Origin: TWA4 sp051879195
Lineage (GTDB): Bacteria; Bacillota; Clostridia; Lachnospirales; Lachnospiraceae
NCBI GenBank assembly: GCA_051879195.1
Contig: JBJELO010000234.1
Coordinates: 25,062-89,061 of the forward strand
Length of the DNA stretch: 64,000 nt
Direction of reading: 5' to 3'
Every line of letters starts with the position of its first letter. The first letter of the stretch is position 1. The notes beneath the pieces are model-generated. The model saw nothing but the letters and a program-made list of their open reading frames with translations. It made no database searches and was not told where the DNA came from. Made by a program: the position numbers and the translations under genes. This document shows positions 8,711 to 16,020 of the stretch, one piece after another.

Positions 8711-9751
8711 CTACGGGAACATGGGTACCTGCTTCAGGCCCATATCTTCCGGCAGACCAAACAGCAGGTTCATATTCTGAACCGCCTGACCTGCAGCACC
8801 TTTTACCAGATTATCCATGGCACCCATCATAACTACCCGGCCGGTCCGTTCATCCACTACAAAATTCACATCTACATAATTGCTGCCTTCCACAAAACGT
8901 GTCTGGGGAACCATACCCTCCGGCAGCACACGGACAAATTTTTCTTTTTTGTAATATTTATCATAGACACTGCGGATATCGGCTGCTGTCACACCGGGCA
9001 TCAGAGATGCATATTCCGTAGCCAGAATACCTCTCTGCATGGGGACCAGATGAGGTGTAAAATTAACCATGATCTTTCTGCCGCATGCATAGCCCAGCTG
9101 TTCCTCAATTTCCGGTGTATGCCTGTGTGTCGTAACGCCGTAGGCCTTCATATTTTCATTGACTTCGCAGAACAGATTGTCCACCTTGGCGCCGCGGCCT
9201 GCTCCGGAAGTTCCCGACTTGGCATCGATAATCAATGTATCGGGATCAATGAGCCCTTCCTTCACCAGAGGATACGCCGTCAAAATGGAACACGTCGTAT
9301 AACAGCCGGGATTGGCCACCAGCCTTGCACCCTTTACCTGCTCTCTGTTGACCTCGCACAGACCGTATACGGCTTCCGGAATAAACTGAGGACTCTTATG
9401 CTGTATTTTATACCATGTTTCATAAACCTTCACATCCTTCAAACGGAAATCGGCACTTAAATCAACAATCTTCACCTTTGATAAAATATCTTCGTTAACA
9501 AGAGATGCGCACAGCCCCTGAGGAGTTGCCGTAAAGATAACATCTACCTTTTCGGCAAACTCTGCCATGTTGTCATCCAGGCAGTCCGCATCTATAATTT
9601 CAAACATGTTGGGATATACGCTGTAATATTTCTGATCCACATAGCTTCTGGAACCATACCAGACTACTTCCGCTTCCTCATGCTGATACAGTAATCTGAC
9701 CAGTTCTGCTCCAGCATAACCAGTGGAACCGATAATACCTGCTTTAATCAT
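8711..9751 (-). CDS. argC: N-acetyl-gamma-glutamyl-phosphate reductase
   Basis: 346 residues from the ATG at 9751. The open frame extends 64 codons upstream, but the fold starts at IKAGIIGSTGYAGAELVRLL and the upstream part is leader sequence. The NADP-binding motif is followed by the catalytic cysteine region VANPGCYTTCSILTAYPL, SGTSGAGRGAK and the conserved HRHTPEIEEQL. It reduces N-acetylglutamyl phosphate to the semialdehyde. First gene of the minus-strand arginine operon. argJ, which often follows argC in Firmicutes, is absent here. Confidence 0.94.
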   Translation of the reverse strand: MIKAGIIGSTGYAGAELVRLLYQHEEAEVVWYGSRSYVDQKYYSVYPNMFEIIDADCLDDNMAEFAEKVDVIFTATPQGLCASLVNEDILSKVKIVDLSADFRLKDVKVYETWYKIQHKSPQFIPEAVYGLCEVNREQVKGARLVANPGCYTTCSILTAYPLVKEGLIDPDTLIIDAKSGTSGAGRGAKVDNLFCEVNENMKAYGVTTHRHTPEIEEQLGYACGRKIMVNFTPHLVPMQRGILATEYASLMPGVTAADIRSVYDKYYKKEKFVRVLPEGMVPQTRFVEGSNYVDVNFVVDERTGRVVMMGAMDNLVKGAAGQAVQNMNLLFGLPEDMGLKQVPMFP

Positions 9752-9845
9752 AATGTTCACCGCCGCCGGTCTGTACCGGCAGACATCTCCTTCCTCATTC
9801 AATAATAAATTTCTTTTACGCGGATTCTGTCCCGCCCTGTTCCGG

Positions 9846-9890
9846 ATGAGATAAAAAAACTCTCTGCCGCAATGACAGTGAGTTTTCAGT
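9846..9890 (-). terminator. Terminator-like hairpin in the argC leader
   Basis: On the minus strand AAAACTC-A-CTG pairs with CAG-A-GAGTTTT around a loop of about 9 bases and runs into TTTTTTT. It lies about 20-60 bases after the predicted start of transcription and about 100 bases before argC, so it could act as an attenuator. Its signal is not evident. Confidence 0.5.
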
Positions 9891-9908
9891 ATTACATCCT
9901 GGAGAGCG

Positions 9909-9943
9909 AGAATAATTATACATCTTTTCTGTATATTATGCAA
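9909..9943 (-). promoter_or_regulatory. argC promoter with overlapping ArgR-like box
   Basis: Minus-strand TTGCAT (9943-9938), a 17-base spacer and TATAAT (9920-9915). The sequence over the -10, TGTATAATTATTCT, matches the TGAAT-N4-ATTCA arginine-repressor consensus at all but two positions. A bound repressor would block this promoter. Confidence 0.65.
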
Positions 9944-9985
9944 TTATTTTCCGGGAAAAATCTCCCTGATTTACAAATTTTTCCC

Positions 9986-10014
9986 TTGCAAATCATACCA
10001 CTTTGTTGTATATT
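9986..10014 (+). promoter_or_regulatory. argG promoter
   Basis: TTGCAA, a 17-base spacer and TATATT on the plus strand. Predicted start near 10021, giving an unusually long leader of about 205 bases before argG. Confidence 0.6.
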
Positions 10015-10125
10015 AATCAAGTAATTCTTCAAGAAGAGACACGATGAGCAACAGATTTCGGCCAAATTGTATTTTTATGCTTTTTTGGAAAGACATTTTG
10101 CAGGAAACCGGAATCTTAAAATAAC

Positions 10126-10196
10126 GTAACAGTTCAGCCAGGACTGAACTGTTCTGAATAAATTCAGCAGAAATCGTAATGTTCTGCTGAATCGTT
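10126..10196 (+). repeat. Composite palindrome in the argG leader
   Basis: Two perfect 10-base hairpins in tandem: 10128-10153 (AACAGTTCAG, loop of 6) and 10163-10191 (TTCAGCAGAA, loop of 9). The outer ends, GTAACAGTTCAG and CTGAATCGTTAC, are also complementary at 10 of 12 positions. TGAATAAATTCA (10155-10166) between them resembles an ARG box but is two bases short in the spacer. Core shared with palindromes at 55061, 61053, 63226 and 63384. Confidence 0.75.
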
Positions 10197-10225
10197 ACAA
10201 TATAATCGGAAAAGGGGTTCCTAAT

Positions 10226-11443
10226 ATGAAAGACAAAGTTATACTTGCGTATTCAGGCGGACTTGATACCACAGCGATCATCCCCTGGTTAAAGGAAAAT
10301 TATGATTATGATGTAGTATGCTGCTGTATCGACGTAGGTCAGGGCAATGAACTGGACGGTCTGGAGGAAAGAGCCAGAGTCAGCGGTGCCATTAAACTCT
10401 ATATCGAAGATGTTGTTGATGAATTCTGTGATGATTATGTAGTTCCCTGTGTTCAGGCCAACGCTGTTTACGAGAACAAATATCTGATGGGTACTGCCAT
10501 GGCAAGACCTGTTATTGCCAAGAAACTGGTGGAGATTGCCCGCAAAGAAGGCGCTGTTGCCATCTGCCACGGTGCAACCGGCAAGGGCAACGATCAGGTT
10601 CGTTTCGAGCTGGGCATCAAAGCTCTTGCTCCCGATCTGAAGATCATCGCTCCCTGGAGAACCTGGAACATCTCTTCCCGTGACGAAGAGATCAAATACT
10701 GCGAAGATCATGATATCTATCTTCCTTTCTCTGCCGACAACAGCTACAGCCGCGACAGAAACCTGTGGCACATCAGCCATGAAGGTCTGGAACTGGAAGA
10801 TCCCGCCAGCGCTCCCAACTATGATCACCTGCTGGTACTGGGCGTGACTCCTGAAAAGGCTCCCGACGAACCGGAAGAACTTTCCATCGATTTTGAAAAG
10901 GGTATTCCCACAGCCATCAACGGTGAAAAGATGAAAGTTTCCGATATTATCAGAAAGCTCAATGAACTGGGCGGCAAGCACGGTATCGGCATCGTCGATA
11001 TCGTTGAGAACCGTATCGTAGGCATGAAGTCCCGCGGTGTTTATGAAACACCCGGCGGAACCATTCTGATGGAAGCACATCAGCAGCTGGAAGAACTGAT
11101 CCTTGACAAGGATACCACCATTGCCAAGAGACAGATCGCCGTTCAGTATGCTGATCAGGTTTACAGCGGCAAGTGGTTCACACCCTTACGCGAAGCTCTG
11201 CAGGCATTTATCGAAAGCACACAGCAGTATGTAACCGGTACGGTAAAGATGAAACTGTACAAGGGCAACATCATCAAACAGGGAACCACATCACCCTACT
11301 CCCTGTACAATGAATCTCTTGCATCCTTCACAACCGGTGATTTATATGATCATCACGATGCAGAAGGCTTCATCACACTGTACGGTCTGTCATCCAAAGT
11401 ACGTGCCATGAAGATGCAGGAAGTTAAGAAAAATAATAAATAG
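10226..11443 (+). CDS. argG: Argininosuccinate synthase
   Basis: 405 residues. The ATP-pyrophosphatase motif AYSGGLDTT is at residues 8-16. CHGATGKGNDQVRFELG and the DNSYSRDRNLWHISHEG region follow, all typical of ArgG. It joins citrulline and aspartate using ATP. AAGGGG lies 8 bases upstream. It is divergent from argCBD and monocistronic on the evidence of a hairpin terminator 50 bases past its stop; argH is not adjacent. Codon use is highly biased, with many GGC/AAG/ATC codons, suggesting strong expression compared with neighbours. Confidence 0.96.
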   Translation: MKDKVILAYSGGLDTTAIIPWLKENYDYDVVCCCIDVGQGNELDGLEERARVSGAIKLYIEDVVDEFCDDYVVPCVQANAVYENKYLMGTAMARPVIAKKLVEIARKEGAVAICHGATGKGNDQVRFELGIKALAPDLKIIAPWRTWNISSRDEEIKYCEDHDIYLPFSADNSYSRDRNLWHISHEGLELEDPASAPNYDHLLVLGVTPEKAPDEPEELSIDFEKGIPTAINGEKMKVSDIIRKLNELGGKHGIGIVDIVENRIVGMKSRGVYETPGGTILMEAHQQLEELILDKDTTIAKRQIAVQYADQVYSGKWFTPLREALQAFIESTQQYVTGTVKMKLYKGNIIKQGTTSPYSLYNESLASFTTGDLYDHHDAEGFITLYGLSSKVRAMKMQEVKKNNK

Positions 11444-11495
11444 TACATATAATCTTTAGAATTGCAGGGTATATCTCCCGCTAATTCTGTGCTAT

Positions 11496-11531
11496 AATAT
11501 GGAATCGGCAAAGGCTGATTCCATATTTTTA
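11496..11531 (+). terminator. Terminator after argG
   Basis: AATATGGAATC pairs with GATTCCATATT around a 10-base loop and runs into TTTTT. A TATAAT overlaps its 5-prime arm, but no matching -35 was found. Confidence 0.75.
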
Positions 11532-11558
11532 TTTATGATCCAACAAAAGGAGAATACA

Positions 11559-12368
11559 ATGGAAGAATTATATGTTATTGGTACAGGCAACGCCATGGCT
11601 ACTGCCTGTTATAATACCTGCTTTGCACTGCGCAAAGGAGAGGAATATTTTCTGGTCGACTGCGGCGGCGGCAATACCATTTTAAAAAAGCTGCATAATA
11701 TGCAGATTTCCATTCAAAATATTCATCACATTTTCATGACTCACGAACACTGTGACCATACGCTGGGGTTTGTCTGGCTTTTCAGGCTCCTTGCATCCAG
11801 CATGAAGGCCGGTCAGCTGACCGAGCCGGTTTATGTCTACGCCCACGAAGAGCTGGTTCCCACACTGGAAACCCTGTGCCGGCTGACTGTACAGAAAAAG
11901 TTCTGTGATTATATCGGAAAACAGATTTTCTTTGTTCCGCTGAAAAACGGAGACTCAAAGGATATCCTCGGTCTGCAGATCACCTTCTTTGATATCGAAT
12001 CCACCAAAGCAAAACAGTTCGGTTTTACCACTGTACTGAGCAACGGTAAAAAACTTTCTTTCACGGGCGATGAACCATACCACGATTGCTGCTATGAGTA
12101 CGTCAAAGACAGCGACTGGCTGCTTCACGAAGCATTCTGCATGTACGAAGATGAGGCACGCTTCAAACCCTACGAAAAACATCACAGCACCGTGAAAGAT
12201 GCCTGCGAACTGGCCGAAAAACTTCATATTAAAAACATGGTCCTCTGGCACACAGAGGATAAAACGGATATTACTACCCGAAAGGGTCGTTATCTGGCAG
12301 AAGGCGAACTGAACTACTCCGGCAATCTGTATGTACCGGATGATGAAGAGCGGATCCTGCTGCTGTAA
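11559..12368 (+). CDS. MBL-fold metallohydrolase, RNase Z-like
   Basis: 269 residues from the ATG at 11559, with AGGAG 6 bases upstream; the longer frame from 11499 includes the terminator. Metal-binding motifs are THEHCDH (near residue 63), a later FTGDEPYHD, LLHEAFC and the terminal LWHTED histidine. The order matches the RNase Z/ElaC and phosphodiesterase branch of the metallo-beta-lactamase fold. It could cut tRNA 3-prime ends or hydrolyse a cyclic nucleotide; the flexible arm of true RNase Z is not obvious. The DUF4250 gene follows 74 bases later on the same strand. Confidence 0.8.
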   Translation: MEELYVIGTGNAMATACYNTCFALRKGEEYFLVDCGGGNTILKKLHNMQISIQNIHHIFMTHEHCDHTLGFVWLFRLLASSMKAGQLTEPVYVYAHEELVPTLETLCRLTVQKKFCDYIGKQIFFVPLKNGDSKDILGLQITFFDIESTKAKQFGFTTVLSNGKKLSFTGDEPYHDCCYEYVKDSDWLLHEAFCMYEDEARFKPYEKHHSTVKDACELAEKLHIKNMVLWHTEDKTDITTRKGRYLAEGELNYSGNLYVPDDEERILLL

Positions 12369-12442
12369 ATTCAGAAAGCAAACAAAAACAATCGCATGAG
12401 CAGAATCCATATGTACAAAATCCACACAGAAAGGAACCTGAT

Positions 12443-12622
12443 ATGAAAACACTTCCCAACGATCCTGTTATCCTGCTGAGCACAGTCAATATGAAACTGC
12501 GCGATTTTTATCCTTCCCTGGACGCACTCTGCGAAGATCTGGAAGAGGATAAACAGGAAATTATTAAAAAACTGGCTGACATCGATTATGAATATGATGC
12601 TGATGCCAATCAGTTTGTTTAG
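12443..12622 (+). CDS. DUF4250 small protein
   Basis: A 59-residue ORF with AAGGA just upstream of the ATG. It starts MKTLPNDPVILLSTVNMK and continues LRDFYPSLDALCEDLE and IDYEYDADANQFV, which I recognise as the DUF4250 pattern seen in Clostridia and some Proteobacteria. Function is unknown. It is acidic, with no membrane segment or signal. It is probably cotranscribed with the MBL hydrolase and is followed by a long-stem terminator. Confidence 0.85.
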   Translation: MKTLPNDPVILLSTVNMKLRDFYPSLDALCEDLEEDKQEIIKKLADIDYEYDADANQFV

Positions 12623-12659
12623 AAAACAGTATGTTTAGAAAATAATTTGTGCAGAATAT

Positions 12660-12736
12660 AACAGGCCCATCCGTTCCTGTCAGATTTCCGCATCATCATG
12701 GTTATCCTGACATTCCCGGATGGGCCTGTTGTTTAA
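12660..12736. terminator. Long-stem bidirectional terminator between convergent genes
   Basis: AACAGGCCCATCCG (12660-12673) pairs perfectly with 12717-12730. Inside is a second stem (TGTCAG/CTGACA). It lies between the plus-strand DUF4250 gene and the minus-strand telA-like gene. The U-run is weak. Confidence 0.6.
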
Positions 12737-12780
12737 TCACCGACTTTTTGATAATGAATGCTAAATACCCTGCTGCTGAA

Positions 12781-13896
12781 TCAGCGTGATATTTCCAGAA
12801 GCTTTGCTTTCAGTTCTGTTTCAATCTGCTGCATCTGTCCTTCTGCTTCCATACGTTTTTCATGGCCTTCTTTCTGAATCCGCATTACTTCATCGAGAGT
12901 GGAGATCAGCGATTCATTGGTCTGTTTCAATGTTTCCATATCAACAATTCCCCGTTCAGAGGCTTTTGCTGTTTCTACACTTGCCATCTTCAATGCCTCT
13001 GCATTCTTGCGGAGCAGTTCATTGGTCAGATCAGTCGCTGCTGTCTGCGCTTTAACTGCCTGTTTGGAATGTTCCATTCCCAGTGCAAGTACCATCTGAC
13101 TTTTCCAGAGCGGTACCGTATTGACGATGGTTGACTGAATTTTCTCAACCATCTGGGTATCACTGCTCTGGATCAGACGGATCTGAGGTGCCATCTGAAG
13201 AGAAATCATGCGGGTCAGTTCCAGATCGTGCAGTTTTTTCTCAAATCGGTTGCACTGGCTGTCCATATCCTTTACCGCCTGCGCATCCTCCTGCAATCCA
13301 CTGCGCTGAGCCTTTTCCATCAGTGCAGGCAGATCCTTTGTCCGCAGCTCTTCCAGCTTTTTCTTACCTGCAATGATATACATGGTCAGTTCCCGGAAAT
13401 AGGTTGTATTCAATTCATACATCTGGTCGAGAACAGAAATATCTTTCATCAAAGTAACCTGATGTTCTTCCAGAGAATCACAGATTTTCTGCACATTAGC
13501 AGCAGCTTTGGTATAGCGGCTTTTCAAGGCATCCAGACGATCTGCCTGTTTTTTAAACAATCCGAACAGTCCTTTCTTCTCCTCTGCCGCATCAAAACTT
13601 TTCAGTTCCGCAATCACATCGGTGAGCATATCACCAACCTCGCCCAGGTCCTTTGTTTTCACATTGTTCAATGCTGTCTCTGAAAAATCAGTCAGCTTTT
13701 TCTGACATCCCACACCGTATTCCAGGACTTCATTATTATTCATCACATTGATCTGAGACGCATACATATCAACAGCTCTCAATTCTTCAGCAGTAAAATT
13801 GCATTCCGCCATCAGCTGATCCAGTGTTTTTTCCTCTTTCAGTGCTGTGCTGTCCCCCATGCTCTGAACACTTTCAGATAACATATTCTGTTCCAT
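12781..13896 (-). CDS. TelA-like toxic anion resistance protein
   Basis: 371 residues, mostly helical and cytoplasmic. Family features are the GLFGLFKK motif near residue 110 and the long helical segments ending MVLALGMEHSKQAVKAQ and TNELLRKNAEALK, which match the TelA family (KlaB/TelA, YceH). Members are linked to tellurite or lantibiotic and envelope stress tolerance; the mechanism is unknown. The gene lies 33 bases after xpaC, a pairing found widely in Firmicutes, so the two likely work together. Confidence 0.88.
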   Translation of the reverse strand: MEQNMLSESVQSMGDSTALKEEKTLDQLMAECNFTAEELRAVDMYASQINVMNNNEVLEYGVGCQKKLTDFSETALNNVKTKDLGEVGDMLTDVIAELKSFDAAEEKKGLFGLFKKQADRLDALKSRYTKAAANVQKICDSLEEHQVTLMKDISVLDQMYELNTTYFRELTMYIIAGKKKLEELRTKDLPALMEKAQRSGLQEDAQAVKDMDSQCNRFEKKLHDLELTRMISLQMAPQIRLIQSSDTQMVEKIQSTIVNTVPLWKSQMVLALGMEHSKQAVKAQTAATDLTNELLRKNAEALKMASVETAKASERGIVDMETLKQTNESLISTLDEVMRIQKEGHEKRMEAEGQMQQIETELKAKLLEISR

Positions 13897-13929
13897 TCTT
13901 TTCTTTATCCTTTCCCGGCAATCCGTACA

Positions 13930-15441
13930 TTACCGCAATACTTTTTCCTTTTCTTTTACACGGTCCTTCAGACTGCCGCCCAGCAGTCCTTCCTGAGCCA
14001 TCAATGTCTGCATCACGGAAATATCCGATGAAATATCCACAGCCGTATCCTCAAAGAAACTGTCCAGCAGGTTCTCAAAGGCTTTATTGATGGTATCCAG
14101 TGTATCCTCGATCTCGCCTTTTGATTTCAGGATATTGGGTCCCTGTATCTCCTGTCGGTCCAGTTCCTCATACGCTGCCAGCAGCTTAACCGTGGTGGGC
14201 AGATAATATTTCATAAAGCGGCGAAGTTCTTCCACCAGTTCGGGATGCTGTTCCACCCGGTTGAAAATCCGCTCGATCACCAGCTCCAGCCTCGATATTT
14301 TGGCGGAAATCTCTTCTCCCGGTATAGCATCGTTGCTTTCTCTGATCTGTTTCAGATAAGCTCTTCCTTCATCAATCACTTCCCTTACTTCAGGAGAGAG
14401 TTCTGTTCCCGTGACGGAACCATCTGCCTGTCCGGCAGCCGAATCTGTTTTGGATGCAATACCCGCTTTCCGGGAATCTTCACTGCATTTTCCGGCTTCC
14501 AGTTCACGGCGCTGAAACTCTTTCTGCGCTTCCAGATACTGGCTGTATGCCTGACTGGTTGCAATAAAGCTGGTCTCCTGCTGATCAATATGTCCCTGAC
14601 GGAACCATCCTTTATCAATCATCCTGTACAGATCTTTCAGAAGCTTTTTATGCGTCACTCCCGTGGAATACTCCAGATCCTGCAGTTCGCAGTACTCTTT
14701 ATCCTCCAGAAAAGCTACATATTTTTTATAGCGTTTAATCAGCCCCAGTTTCTTTCGACCGCTGCCCGCCAGCAATCCGCCGCCGATAATAAACGGGACC
14801 ATGATTCCCATGGCCAGCGGCATCCCCAAGGGAAGATGTCCTGAAAAAACTGTTGCGCCAACCAGCAGCATAACAAATTCTGCAATTCCGCATCCTGCTG
14901 CCATAATGCTGCCGAATATCACAGACAGAATCCCGAATACCTGGGAAGAGACCGGCGAAGCATAACGGTCGCTGTACACCTGAAACGGATCCCGTGTTTT
15001 TTTCCGGACAGTTCCCGTGGTATCCCTCACATACTGATCCCATGTACGGTTCCGCACATCTGCCTGCGGCTGTTTCCATGTATTGCCGTTATCCGCTTTG
15101 TTCCGGCCGGAGTCCTGTCTCTGCCTGGAACGGTTCCGGCTGTTTCTGCCGCCATTGTACCAGCTGCCCCCGCCGTTGTACCATTCGGTATGGCCGCTTT
15201 CTTCCCTGCGGTTGTTGCTGAAGCTCTCTTCCTCCAGGTTCCTGTTCATATGCTCCGCATGATCATACCTGCCTGAACCGCTTCCGCCCTTTCCGTCCAG
15301 TACCTGCTCAAACTGATCCAGTGCCTGATTGATTGTCTTTCTAATGTCATTGTTCAAACGTGAAAAATTCATCGAATCTATCGCAGACTGCACTGTGTCT
15401 TCAATCTCGTCGCCCAGATGCGACCAGTCCTGATTACTCAT
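13930..15441 (-). CDS. XpaC-family membrane protein
   Basis: 503 residues from the ATG at 15441 (GGAGG 6 bases upstream). The N-terminal 70 residues are helical (WSHLGDEIEDTVQSAIDSM), followed by an Arg/Asn/Gly-rich linker with WYNGGGSWYNGG. Two membrane segments lie at about 195-250. The cytoplasmic C-terminal half contains YCELQDLEYSTGVTHKKLLKDL and a long coiled region. This is the 5-bromo-4-chloroindolyl phosphate hydrolysis (XpaC) family, normally paired with TelA as here. Enzymatic activity of XpaC itself is doubtful. It has its own promoter at 15488-15516. Confidence 0.82.
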   Translation of the reverse strand: MSNQDWSHLGDEIEDTVQSAIDSMNFSRLNNDIRKTINQALDQFEQVLDGKGGSGSGRYDHAEHMNRNLEEESFSNNRREESGHTEWYNGGGSWYNGGRNSRNRSRQRQDSGRNKADNGNTWKQPQADVRNRTWDQYVRDTTGTVRKKTRDPFQVYSDRYASPVSSQVFGILSVIFGSIMAAGCGIAEFVMLLVGATVFSGHLPLGMPLAMGIMVPFIIGGGLLAGSGRKKLGLIKRYKKYVAFLEDKEYCELQDLEYSTGVTHKKLLKDLYRMIDKGWFRQGHIDQQETSFIATSQAYSQYLEAQKEFQRRELEAGKCSEDSRKAGIASKTDSAAGQADGSVTGTELSPEVREVIDEGRAYLKQIRESNDAIPGEEISAKISRLELVIERIFNRVEQHPELVEELRRFMKYYLPTTVKLLAAYEELDRQEIQGPNILKSKGEIEDTLDTINKAFENLLDSFFEDTAVDISSDISVMQTLMAQEGLLGGSLKDRVKEKEKVLR

Positions 15442-15487
15442 TGTCATCCTCCAAAATCGATATGTATGCGTGAGCATACCTGTTAAT

Positions 15488-15516
15488 ATTATATCTGAAA
15501 ACAGGCTGAAAGACAA
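15488..15516 (-). promoter_or_regulatory. Promoter of xpaC-telA
   Basis: Minus-strand TTGTCT, a 17-base spacer and a perfect TATAAT. The start of transcription would be near 15481, 40 bases before xpaC. Confidence 0.7.
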
Positions 15517-15571
15517 CCTGCAGGATGATTATTTGACTTTCTAAATCAGTTTCCGGAAACATACCAATATC

Positions 15572-15616
15572 AAACGCCGCCGGAATCCCCGATTTCTCAG
15601 AGTTCCGGCGGCGTTT
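15572..15616. terminator. GC-rich hairpin after the YezD-like gene
   Basis: AAACGCCGCCGGAA (15572-15585) pairs perfectly with 15603-15616 around a 17-base loop. It lies 6 bases past the stop of the minus-strand yezD-like gene. U-tract is short. Confidence 0.7.
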
Positions 15617-15621
15617 GCTGA

Positions 15622-15780
15622 TCAGAAGCCGATTCTGCTGTTTATCCTTACTTTTTCGTGTTTTTCAATCTGTACGATTTTCCCATCCTGTACGATTACA
15701 GTAACGGAACCAAAACGTATCTCTTCGATAAATTCTTTTATCTGTTCAAGGTCTTCTTCTGTGACTTTCGTTTGTTTCAT
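15622..15780 (-). CDS. YezD/DUF2292 small protein
   Basis: 52 residues from the ATG at 15780 (AGGAG 10 bases upstream); an in-frame extension to 15885 has no ribosome site. The pattern IKEFIEEIRFGSVTVIVQDGKIVQIEKHEK is that of DUF2292 (B. subtilis YezD), split here as a helix, two strands and a short basic tail. The family commonly accompanies sulfate assimilation and cysteine genes. It has its own promoter, which shares a 19-base motif with the sulfate operon promoter. Molecular role is unknown. Confidence 0.8.
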   Translation of the reverse strand: MKQTKVTEEDLEQIKEFIEEIRFGSVTVIVQDGKIVQIEKHEKVRINSRIGF

Positions 15781-15932
15781 AATATAATGTCTCCTGCCTG
15801 TTTCCTGCATATTCCCAGGTATTATTCCGAAACAGAGGGGTAGAGTAGTATCTGGCACCAGGGTCAGGTAATAAATTCCAGCCATTTCAATATCATATAA
15901 TCCATATCTTTTTAATATGTTTTATTGTTGAT

Positions 15933-15964
15933 ATCATAATCCTATTATTCCTATTTGTCAAGTA
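15933..15964 (-). promoter_or_regulatory. yezD promoter with sulfur-operon motif
   Basis: Minus-strand TTGACA (15961-15956), a 17-base spacer and TATGAT (15938-15933). The plus-strand sequence TATTCCTATTTGTCAAGTA at 15946-15964 recurs exactly at the sulfate operon promoter (25055-25073). Confidence 0.72.
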
Positions 15965-16020
15965 TTATTTAAATGAAATTCAGATTTTCATATCCCCGCT
16001 TCCCATAACAACGAAAAACA

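Noticed and set aside
9752..9943. 64-codon N-terminal extension of ArgC
   Set aside because: Covers the promoter and hairpin of the argC leader; the dinucleotide-binding fold starts at 9751.
15781..15885. N-terminal 35-residue extension of the YezD-like protein
   Set aside because: No ribosome site before the upstream ATG; the ATG at 15780 has AGGAG and the family starts there.
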